A stretch of 6,221 nt of DNA from a bacterium (GTDB lineage Bacteria > Patescibacteriota > WWE3 > 2-01-FULL-39-13 > JAQBTZ01). Positions 1 through 5,734 of the stretch are shown here, piece after piece (the first letter of the stretch is position 1; every line of letters begins with the position of its first letter). Under the pieces are notes generated by a model, which worked only from the letters and a program-made list of their open reading frames with translations, searched no databases and was not told where the DNA came from. A program made the position numbers and the translations under genes. The stretch spans positions 1 to 6,221 of the forward strand of contig JAQBTZ010000036.1 of NCBI GenBank assembly GCA_027624675.1, read 5' to 3'.

Positions 1-54
1 TTTAGTTTTGATACAAACTAGCATAAGAAAGACTAAACAGTTAAAATAAATACT
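1..54 (+). other. Leader before first gene; possible tail of an upstream gene
   Basis: A short stretch before the first start codon. In the frame beginning at base 2 it is open for 15 codons (ending ...IRKTKQLK) and stops with TAA at 47-49, five bases before the ATG at 55. It could therefore be the C-terminal tail of a preceding gene in the same operon. Another frame stops at 19-21 and could equally be such a tail. Fifteen residues are too few to recognise a family. I see no convincing -35/-10 pair and no Shine-Dalgarno sequence here, which mildly favours readthrough from upstream over a promoter at this point. Confidence 0.2.
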
Positions 55-1611
55 ATGGAGAAAAATAAAAAAAGTATAATAATATTTTTAATTTCAGCAC
101 TATTTGTATTAACTGCTTTCTTTTCTATACTTAATAAATCCCGAACAATAGACGAACTTGCACACATTGTAAGTGGTACATACTACCTAAATACTGGCAG
201 TAATTACGTATTTATCGAACAACCAATACTTCAAAGCATTTTCAGTATCCCCACAATAATAAACAAAAACTTAGTCGTAAAATTTCCACCTGCACATATG
301 AACGACAACATCTATGGTGAAAATTTAGAGCAGGTTGTCTTTTATGCAAGATTAATTAATATCTTTGCAGTACTTTTACTATCCCTTTTTGTAACAAGAC
401 TGATAACAAAAATCACTAAATCGTATAAAATGGGCTTAATTTTCTTAGTTTTAATGCTTTTTAATCCAACAACTCTTGCATACTCAAGATTTGCAACGCC
501 AGATGTTATTGGCGCTTTAACTAGCTTTATTGCAGTACTTTATTTATATATATTTCTACAAACACAAACTAAGAAAAATGTTTTTATATTGGCTACCTTT
601 TGTACAATTGCTTTCTTAACTAAATATACAGCAGTTGTTCCATTAATTTATATCTCACTCTCAATACTAATAGTCACCATTAAAAATTGGTCAAAAAAAT
701 CTATAATTAACATTCTTATTTTTGGTGCAACGATATTATTTTTAATTAACTCAGCATTTTTATTTCGCGGTACAGCAGATCCACTCAAAAACTTCGAATT
801 TGTTACATCCTCAACAAAAAGTCTTGTTCATAATACTTTTCTAGGCAACATTCCCTCCCCACTTCCTCGAGAGGTAATAAGAGGGCTTGATTACGTAAAG
901 TGGCACACACAAGAAGGGCATTACAATAAACCAATCTACTTTATGGGTAAATATTATGACCATGGAACAAAATTTTATTTCCCAACACTTTACCTAATTA
1001 AAACTCCAGGACTAATATTGATCTTATTTTTTATCAGTTTGCTGTATACCTTAAAAACATTTTTTAAAAAACAGCTACACGAAAAACATAAGTATATCTT
1101 ACATGTAGCAATCTTTCCTTTATTCTTTTATTTTTTCTTTGTAATATTTCTAAATACGTTAAACCTTGGGGTAAGGCATATTTTGTTTGCATATCTTACA
1201 AGCTATCTAATTATTGCTTATGGTATAAGCAACCTATCAAAACAAATATTTAAATATGTAATCATAATTTTAACTTTATACTTAGCAATAGTTCACATAC
1301 AAATCTACCCACACTACCTAGAATACTTTAACGAATTTATAGGCGGACCATCTAATGGTTATAAATATGTAGTTAAAGATAATTTAGACTGGCGACAAGA
1401 TGCTAATTTTATTAAAGATTATAAAATGAAAAATAGTCCAAACTTAATCATAGATCCACAATGCGGAACAAGTTTTAGTTCGGGTCAAGTTATTGCTATG
1501 CGAGCTAATAAATTTTTCTCAATGGAAAATGGTTCACTTTGCTACAACGATGTTCACAAGGGCAAATTAATAGATAGGGTAACATATGTATGGTTTATTT
1601 ATGAATTTTAA
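55..1611 (+). CDS. GT39-like (PMT/ArnT-type) membrane glycosyltransferase
   Basis: Probable polyprenyl-phosphate-sugar-dependent glycosyltransferase of the cytoplasmic membrane (PMT_2/GT39-like, 518 residues). A basic N-terminus (MEKNKK) precedes the first helix (about 7-24). The first external loop has the acidic motif TIDELAH (D33, E34, H37) followed by GTYYLNTG and an EQPILQ segment, matching the family's DEpaHiaaGysYlrtG...EhPPL block. A second acidic site sits in RFATPD (D150). The loop at 264-316 has the order expected for this subtype: GLDYVKWHTQEGH, YFMGKYYDHGTKFYFP, then KTP. NLGVRH (370-375) and the tail YFNEFIGGPSNGY...DNLDWRQD (424-449) match the family's YFNe.aGGp.nGy and NlDWGQD motifs, with R447 replacing the usual Gly. 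About eleven helices are visible. The ATG at 55 is chosen because it gives the basic leader and TM1; there is no Shine-Dalgarno. It is the first gene of a three-gene overlapping run. Donor and acceptor are unknown. Confidence 0.9.
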   Translation: MEKNKKSIIIFLISALFVLTAFFSILNKSRTIDELAHIVSGTYYLNTGSNYVFIEQPILQSIFSIPTIINKNLVVKFPPAHMNDNIYGENLEQVVFYARLINIFAVLLLSLFVTRLITKITKSYKMGLIFLVLMLFNPTTLAYSRFATPDVIGALTSFIAVLYLYIFLQTQTKKNVFILATFCTIAFLTKYTAVVPLIYISLSILIVTIKNWSKKSIINILIFGATILFLINSAFLFRGTADPLKNFEFVTSSTKSLVHNTFLGNIPSPLPREVIRGLDYVKWHTQEGHYNKPIYFMGKYYDHGTKFYFPTLYLIKTPGLILILFFISLLYTLKTFFKKQLHEKHKYILHVAIFPLFFYFFFVIFLNTLNLGVRHILFAYLTSYLIIAYGISNLSKQIFKYVIIILTLYLAIVHIQIYPHYLEYFNEFIGGPSNGYKYVVKDNLDWRQDANFIKDYKMKNSPNLIIDPQCGTSFSSGQVIAMRANKFFSMENGSLCYNDVHKGKLIDRVTYVWFIYEF

Positions 1612-3217
1612 TAAATTTATTCACCAACACTTCCACCTAATAACCCTTGTATTAGTGTTTTGTGTTTTAGTATTTGCAATAGGAAAACCATACAATCTAC
1701 TTGTAAACGATGATGGAATATTTATTCGAAATGTCAAAAATTTTTATGATGGCAATTTCACTTTGCACCCGCTAACTGCACCTACTTTCTATCTTCAAGC
1801 ATTAACAGGGTTTGTTACTACAAAAATATTCGGTTTTACCTTTGAAAACTTAAGACTATTAAATATATTTTTTGCGTTCCTTAGCTCACTTTTGATTTTC
1901 TCCCTCATTAAAAGTATTACTAAAAATAAATTTGCTAGTCTATTAGTTGCTCTATCATTTGTCTCAAACCCCTTTTTTTGGTTTCTAAGCTATTCGTATA
2001 TGACAGAGATACACTTTATTCTTTTTGCAACCATAGCATTATTCAGTTTTTATAAATACTTACAAAACAATAGTTACTCCAATGTAATCCTAACCTCTAT
2101 TGCTGTAAGCCTACTTTTTTTAGTTCGACAGATTGGTCTTATTTTTGCAATAAGTTTTTTTCTATCAATAATAATTACAAATAAAAAAATTACTAAAAAA
2201 GATTTAATAATACTTTTTCTTCCTGTACTAACATTTTTCTGGTATCAAAACTTTTCTATAACAGCAGAGTATGCAGAAGCAGGAATAACTGAAACGTTAA
2301 AAAACTTTTTTGATTATAGTTTCATGATTAATATCTTTTTCAAAAGAGTATTTGATTCAAGTGTCTATATTGGATTGTTCTCTTTACCTCTTATACCTAT
2401 CATAATTTTAAATAAAAAATTTAAATTCTCAATTAAAACATTTTTATTACCTACACTAATTACATTACCTTTTGTAATTAAACTGATCCAAAAACTATTA
2501 GGTAATTTTACTTTTCCTACTCTTCAAAATGTATTTACATTTAAAGGTTTTTACCCCTCAGCAATACCTTCTACTGATAGGTTTGTAAATTATCCCTTAA
2601 TCTATACCCTACATACCAGTTTACTAATTATTGGTGTAATTAGTTTTGTTGTATTAATATATCTCATCTTTATTAACATCAATATTTTAAAAAAACTGGA
2701 AAAACCCAACAAAACCATATTTATTGCAACTACACTTAATCTTCTTTTTATAACTCTTTTAACATTAGCATTTAGAGCAGTATACGACAGATATATTTAC
2801 CTACTGTTCTTCTTACTTTTATTTCCTGTATCCTTAATAATTAAAAATAAGATCAATAATTTTGCACTGCTCTTAACTGCTTGTTGTTTAATAATTTTCG
2901 CGGTAACTAGTATAATTTTTGAAAAAGATTATATCTCCTGGAATCAAAAAAGAAACGAGATAATCACTTTTGCAACTAATAAATATAACCAATCAGTTTG
3001 TGATATAGAAGGATCAGGCGAATGGGAAGATTATTTATATTACGAATGCAAAGATATACAAGATCAACTTAAAAAAACACTTAGAATATCCTGGCAAGAC
3101 AGTGATCAGATAGAAGATCAACAATATATAAAATTACAAGAATTTCCATTTAAATCTTATCTAGGTAAACAAGAAAATAAGTTATATTTGTTACAAAAAA
3201 TAAATAATGAAAATTAA
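1601..3217 (+). CDS. GT39-like membrane glycosyltransferase, NDDG subtype
   Basis: Multi-pass membrane protein of 538 residues (543 from the upstream in-frame ATG at 1586). After the first helix comes NDDG (D42-D43, numbered from 1586) in LLVNDDGIFIRNVKNFYDGN, the position of the paired acids thought to be catalytic in GT39/PMT-like enzymes. This is followed by APTFYLQALTGFVTTKIFG and the conserved RLLN turn before helix 2. Further family-like points are SYMTEIHF (137-144) with an acid at the membrane edge, FLVRQIG (178-184) and YDRYIYLL (400-407). About thirteen helices are visible, then a charged soluble tail of about 95 residues. Start choice: 1601 overlaps the previous gene by 11 nt (ATGAATTTTAA), almost the same geometry as the next junction. 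The 1586 ATG has a weak AGGG six bases upstream and cannot be excluded. Overlap suggests translational coupling. The role is inferred as glycosyl transfer from a lipid carrier; the substrate is unknown. Confidence 0.82.
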   Translation: MNFNKFIHQHFHLITLVLVFCVLVFAIGKPYNLLVNDDGIFIRNVKNFYDGNFTLHPLTAPTFYLQALTGFVTTKIFGFTFENLRLLNIFFAFLSSLLIFSLIKSITKNKFASLLVALSFVSNPFFWFLSYSYMTEIHFILFATIALFSFYKYLQNNSYSNVILTSIAVSLLFLVRQIGLIFAISFFLSIIITNKKITKKDLIILFLPVLTFFWYQNFSITAEYAEAGITETLKNFFDYSFMINIFFKRVFDSSVYIGLFSLPLIPIIILNKKFKFSIKTFLLPTLITLPFVIKLIQKLLGNFTFPTLQNVFTFKGFYPSAIPSTDRFVNYPLIYTLHTSLLIIGVISFVVLIYLIFININILKKLEKPNKTIFIATTLNLLFITLLTLAFRAVYDRYIYLLFFLLLFPVSLIIKNKINNFALLLTACCLIIFAVTSIIFEKDYISWNQKRNEIITFATNKYNQSVCDIEGSGEWEDYLYYECKDIQDQLKKTLRISWQDSDQIEDQQYIKLQEFPFKSYLGKQENKLYLLQKINNEN

Positions 3218-4757
3218 CAAAACTGAGATATTATATATTTTAACCTTAATACTTATTGCATTTGGACTTAGATCCTATGACATATTAAATTTCCCCTGGG
3301 GATTACATGTTGATGAAGTTGACAAGATTTTAATGTCTATCAGCGCAGATTGGAAACATCCACCTGCATTTTTTTATGGATGGAAAAGTGGAGGACGAAA
3401 TCCAATCTATATTTATTTAATAAAATTTTCAAGAGAAATCTTATTTGGTAACAGCATTTTTGCAATAAGAATAATCCCAGTTACTATAGGTACACTTACA
3501 GTTTTATTTTATTATTTATTTAATAAGCAACTTTTTAAAAATTCAAAACTTGCTTTCCTTATTTCATTACCACTGTGTTTTGCACTAACACATAATACAT
3601 TTAGCAGATTAAGTCTTCAAACTATACTTGTCCCATTTTTTATAATGTTAATCGCAAATTTTTATATTGCATTTATTAATTCTAAAAATAAAAGATTCCT
3701 TTATTTTTACTCAATATTTTTAGGGCTTGGGCTTTACAGCTATTACAGCTTTTTAGCAGTTATTCCTATTGGAGTTCTTCTACTTTTGTTTTTACTTTAT
3801 AAAAAAAGATTAAATTTTAAGCTTTTCTTTATTTTGTGTTTAATAATATTGTTAGTAATTTCACCAATGCTTAAATTTTGGTCAAACAAAGAAAATAGAA
3901 ATGAATACTTTAGACGAAGCCAAGGAATTTCAATAACAAACCCAATCTGGCACCATAACAGTGAAAAATGGTTTATTAAAACAATTTTTTATAACGCGTA
4001 TGTTGTAGTAAATAAGATCACAATTAACTCATATACTGATGAAAGAAATAATTATAGGTACCAAATCCCTTTTAAAGGTATGGTTGACCCATTTATTCTA
4101 ATCTTATTTATTACATTTCTTTATCTGTATATAAAAAGTAAATATCAAACAAAAGAAAAATTAGAAAAGCTGATACTCGGAATATCAATCCTTATAGCCT
4201 CAACATTAGGAGCTATAATCACTGTTGAACTTAGAGGCTACACTGTTAGGTTACTTCCAACTTTTACCTTTATCTTTCTTACCCTTAGTTTTTTAATATA
4301 TTTTGTTCAACAAAATTATAAGATAAAATATCTAAATAAAATTTTGTTTCTTACTGTTTGTCTATCAATACTTTTTAACTTCTATTCAATTTTTTTTACT
4401 TTAAAAACACAGTGGGCAACTCACGAAAGGTTTGATGAAGATTACTATAATTTAGGATTAATATTAAAAAAACGCTTAGAAAATAATCAAAATCTAGTAA
4501 TTTATATGCCAGATGGAGATGAAAGATATAAAAACATTCTTTATACAAATTTTGGAAGAAAAATAATTGTAAGAATTGATCAATATAAAGTATTTAATAA
4601 AATCCCTGAAACTAATGTTGATAAGATTATGGTTATTCGTGAAAGTGATTTCAATAAAAAGGTTAATAAATATAGCTTGTTTAAAAACAGATTTTCCCAA
4701 GTCCAAATTATCCCAAAACTCAGAAGCTATGGGTTTATAATTATTGAGTTTAGATAA
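3207..4757 (+). CDS. GT39-like membrane glycosyltransferase, GLHVDE subtype
   Basis: Integral-membrane glycosyltransferase-like protein of 516 residues. Helix 1 (about 7-24) leads into FPWGLHVDEVDK, whose D36-E37 are the predicted catalytic acids of the first external loop. Then come GWKSGGRNPIYIYL (58-71) and FAIRIIPVTIGTLTV (85-99), the standard entry to the next helix. TFSRLSLQTILVPFF (131-145) and GLYSYYSFLAVIPI (175-188) correspond to the hlSRigfRailvPlf and GlglYtY..r..P blocks of a distinct GT39-like subtype. RNNYRYQIPFKGMVDP (280-295) and ELRGYTVRLLPTF (341-353) fit that subtype's later loops. About eleven helices are visible and a soluble tail of about 115 residues follows. The ATG lies in the end of the previous gene with an 11-nt overlap (ATGAAAATTAA), and no Shine-Dalgarno is present. 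It is the last gene of the operon; the stop is TAA. Donor sugar and acceptor are not predictable. Confidence 0.87.
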   Translation: MKINKTEILYILTLILIAFGLRSYDILNFPWGLHVDEVDKILMSISADWKHPPAFFYGWKSGGRNPIYIYLIKFSREILFGNSIFAIRIIPVTIGTLTVLFYYLFNKQLFKNSKLAFLISLPLCFALTHNTFSRLSLQTILVPFFIMLIANFYIAFINSKNKRFLYFYSIFLGLGLYSYYSFLAVIPIGVLLLLFLLYKKRLNFKLFFILCLIILLVISPMLKFWSNKENRNEYFRRSQGISITNPIWHHNSEKWFIKTIFYNAYVVVNKITINSYTDERNNYRYQIPFKGMVDPFILILFITFLYLYIKSKYQTKEKLEKLILGISILIASTLGAIITVELRGYTVRLLPTFTFIFLTLSFLIYFVQQNYKIKYLNKILFLTVCLSILFNFYSIFFTLKTQWATHERFDEDYYNLGLILKKRLENNQNLVIYMPDGDERYKNILYTNFGRKIIVRIDQYKVFNKIPETNVDKIMVIRESDFNKKVNKYSLFKNRFSQVQIIPKLRSYGFIIIEFR

Positions 4758-4783
4758 CCCCACCCCCGTCATTTCCTTTCCCT

Positions 4784-4810
4784 CGTCATTCCCTGCTACG
4801 ACAGGGAATC
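4784..4810. repeat. ATTCCC...GGGAAT palindrome
   Basis: Perfect 8-bp inverted repeat: ATTCCCTG (4788-4795), loop CTACGA, CAGGGAAT (4802-4809), preceded by CGTC and followed by C. A degenerate partial copy of the left side, CGTCATTTCC, begins at 4767, so CGTCATT occurs twice 17 nt apart. The CGTCATTCCC...GGGAATC pattern resembles a widespread class of small dispersed palindromes (for example the neisserial dRS3 consensus ATTCCC-N8-GGGAAT), here with a 10-nt centre. It starts 27 nt after the stop of the third glycosyltransferase. No T-run follows on the plus strand, so it is a poor intrinsic terminator. Confidence 0.6.
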
Positions 4811-4817
4811 TAAAATA

Positions 4818-4843
4818 ATTAGTATTTTCTACTAATGAGTTTT
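4818..4843 (+). terminator. Weak AT-rich hairpin with short T-run
   Basis: ATTAGTA (4818-4824), loop TTTTC, TACTAAT (4830-4836) forms a perfect 7-bp but AT-rich stem. It is followed by GAGTTTT (4837-4843). It is the only hairpin in this gap followed by a run of T on the plus strand, so it could end the glycosyltransferase operon. The low GC of the stem makes it weak and it could be chance in AT-rich DNA. Confidence 0.25.
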
Positions 4844-4857
4844 GCTTCTATATATCT

Positions 4858-4890
4858 GGGCAGATTGGAAATCCAACTTCCAATCTGCCC
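4858..4890. repeat. Perfect 13-bp stem hairpin
   Basis: GGGCAGATTGGAA (4858-4870) pairs perfectly with TTCCAATCTGCCC (4878-4890) around a 7-nt loop (ATCCAAC). The sub-sequence TTGGAAATCCAA (4865-4876) is itself palindromic, so alternative folds exist. This is the strongest secondary structure in the window. Neither strand has a T-run after it, so it is not a canonical intrinsic terminator, although lying between convergent genes it may still slow or protect transcripts from both sides. It ends five bases before the transposase-associated repeat core. It could be a separate small palindromic element or part of the mobile module; this cannot be settled from one copy. Confidence 0.75.
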
Positions 4891-4895
4891 CACAA

Positions 4896-4940
4896 TTAAC
4901 AATCAACCCCGCGGGTTGAAAGTGGCGTTGTGACAAGAAA
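4896..4940 (-). repeat. RAYT-associated hairpin repeat, 3' copy
   Basis: First copy of a repeat found on both sides of the transposase gene. The 24-nt core at 4896-4919 is identical to 5659-5682. It contains TCAACCCCGCGGGTTGA (4903-4919): a 7-bp stem TCAACCC/GGGTTGA with loop CGC. Similarity continues rightward through GTTGAAAGT (4915-4923), GCG and GACAA (4932-4936) to the TTTAAA at the transposase stop codon. An outer CACAA (4891-4895) can also pair with TTGTG (4928-4932). Read on the minus strand, the copy lies directly downstream of the transposase stop, in the position of a right-end (RE) or trailing REP hairpin. Confidence 0.75.
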
Positions 4941-4941
4941 T

Positions 4942-5619
4942 CTATTTAAACTTTTCAGTATGCTTTATTGTTTCTAGGCTTTTTTGGTAATCTGCTCTAT
5001 CAAATACAAAGTTTTTGTATTCTTCGCTGTCTTTAAACATGCTTAATATAAAATCTGAATTTACTAGTTTATCTTTTCTTAAACCTAAATATGCTGGAAA
5101 TCCTGACCATTTTAAAGTAGCTAAATCTTCTATGTTATTGATTAATCCACTTGAATAATTATTCAAATCAATATATCTAGAAGTATGTATAAGTTGTTCG
5201 TCAGTTACAATCCTAACTGCTTGAAATTCTCGCAAAAAGATCTGCCCATGTCTTTGTTCTTTAATATTTGAATGTTTTGTAAATGAGTTTGTTGTGTTAG
5301 ATATTAAGTTTTTAATTCCATCATCTTTAAGCTGTTTTACTAATAAGTGATAGTGGTTTGACATTAAATTGTAATTTAATATCTCAACTTGAAAATGTTC
5401 TGGAATCATAATACCAATTTTTACCTGTTGTAAATCTGCACTTGCTAAATTTGATAATTTTGAAAAACTACGAATAGATTGGGTGGAACGGTAATAAACT
5501 AACCTTTCATAAAATTCATTAGAATAATAATCAGTAGCAAAGGGTACTTTTCCATCAATAGTTTTATTGAATACATGAAAAATCTCATTAGTAAGTAACG
5601 GATCTTTTCTGATTGGCAT
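4942..5619 (-). CDS. REP-associated tyrosine transposase (RAYT), Y1/IS200-like
   Basis: A 225-residue HUH-superfamily single-strand transposase. The N-terminal strand FHVFNKTIDGKVPF (14-27) matches the family opening HVfnRg.....F. MSNHYHLLVKQ (86-96) carries the HUH metal-binding pair H89 and H91. GQIFLREFQAVRI (125-137) and KWSGFPAYLG (170-179) match later blocks. The predicted nucleophile is Y149 in SRYIDLNN, with N153 at +4; Asn at that position is typical of RAYTs, whereas IS608-type TnpA has Gln. The usual YIHLNP is changed to YIDLNN. The ATG at 5619-5617 gives the expected N-terminus; GAGGG lies about 14 nt upstream, too far for a normal Shine-Dalgarno. RAYTs cleave and join REP-type hairpin DNA, and two hairpin repeats flank this gene. 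The reading frame is intact, so it may be active. There are no accessory domains beyond a charged C-terminal tail of about 40 residues. Confidence 0.9.
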   Translation of the reverse strand: MPIRKDPLLTNEIFHVFNKTIDGKVPFATDYYSNEFYERLVYYRSTQSIRSFSKLSNLASADLQQVKIGIMIPEHFQVEILNYNLMSNHYHLLVKQLKDDGIKNLISNTTNSFTKHSNIKEQRHGQIFLREFQAVRIVTDEQLIHTSRYIDLNNYSSGLINNIEDLATLKWSGFPAYLGLRKDKLVNSDFILSMFKDSEEYKNFVFDRADYQKSLETIKHTEKFK

Positions 5620-5626
5620 TAAATAA

Positions 5627-5654
5627 ATAATATCCCTCTTATAAAAGATTGCAA
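5627..5654 (-). promoter_or_regulatory. Possible promoter of the transposase, leaderless
   Basis: On the minus strand TTGCAA (5654-5649) and TATTAT (5632-5627) are 16 nt apart and resemble -35 and -10 boxes (about 4/6 and 5/6 matches). The -10 box ends only 7 nt before the ATG, so transcription would begin at or next to the start codon and give a leaderless mRNA. The -35 box overlaps the left arm of the long hairpin at 5652-5691. In DNA this AT-rich such matches are common, so the call is tentative. Confidence 0.3.
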
Positions 5655-5715
5655 CTACTTAACAATCAACCCCGCGGGTTGATAGTAGTTGAAAGTAGCG
5701 GTACGACAACAAAAT
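5652..5715 (-). repeat. RAYT-associated hairpin repeat, 5' copy with extended stem
   Basis: Second copy of the repeat. The core 5659-5682 is identical to 4896-4919, including the TCAACCC/GGGTTGA hairpin (5666-5672 with 5676-5682). It then has about 10 extra bases (TAGTAGTTGA, about 5683-5692) absent from the other copy, before GTTGAAAGT (5688-5696), GCG and GACAA (5705-5709) resume. The extra bases create AGTAGTTG (5684-5691), which pairs perfectly with CAACTACT (5652-5659). The result is a two-tier hairpin with an unpaired TAACAA on one side and a single T on the other. It lies upstream of the transposase start and downstream of the fourth glycosyltransferase stop on the minus strand. Confidence 0.72.
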
Positions 5716-5734
5716 TCTTTGTTTAAATGGCAGA

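Larger units (their letters stand above)
4896..5715 (-). mobile_element. RAYT plus two flanking hairpin repeats (REPtron-like / IS200-like unit)
   Basis: A single Y1 transposase gene is bracketed by two copies of the same hairpin repeat in the same orientation. REP-RAYT units and the left and right ends of IS200/IS605 elements share this arrangement: ends are repeated subterminal hairpins, not inverted repeats of each other. No tnpB/iscB-like accessory gene is present and there is no room for one. The unit sits between two convergent glycosyltransferase 3' ends, where insertion does little harm. The exact ends are not determined: the limits given are those of visible similarity between the two repeat copies, and no cleavage site or empty site can be read from one window. 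Confidence 0.6.

Noticed and set aside
55..4757. Recoded TGA (glycine) as in Gracilibacteria/SR1
   Set aside because: All genes read through at expected full length under the standard code with Gly from GGN, and no in-frame TGA is needed to restore conserved blocks.
4494..4772. 92-codon open frame on the minus strand overlapping the end of the third glycosyltransferase
   Set aside because: It lies almost wholly antisense to a well-supported gene, has no recognisable motif or start signal, and its composition is what AT-rich complementary DNA gives by chance.
4858..4890. 13-bp hairpin as a classical Rho-independent terminator
   Set aside because: No T-run follows the stem on either strand; a role in transcript ending is possible but not shown.
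4942..5619. TnpB/IscB-type partner or guide RNA with the transposase
   Set aside because: The element has only about 100-180 nt of non-coding DNA on each side and no second open frame; nothing resembles an RNA-guided nuclease.
4896..5682. Direct 24-nt repeats as a CRISPR array
   Set aside because: There are only two copies, about 760 nt apart, with a transposase gene between them and no spacers or cas genes.
5708..5723. AACAAA/TTTGTT mini-hairpin after the fourth glycosyltransferase as a terminator
   Set aside because: A six-pair AT-only stem is expected by chance in DNA this AT-rich, and no T-run follows it on the minus strand.
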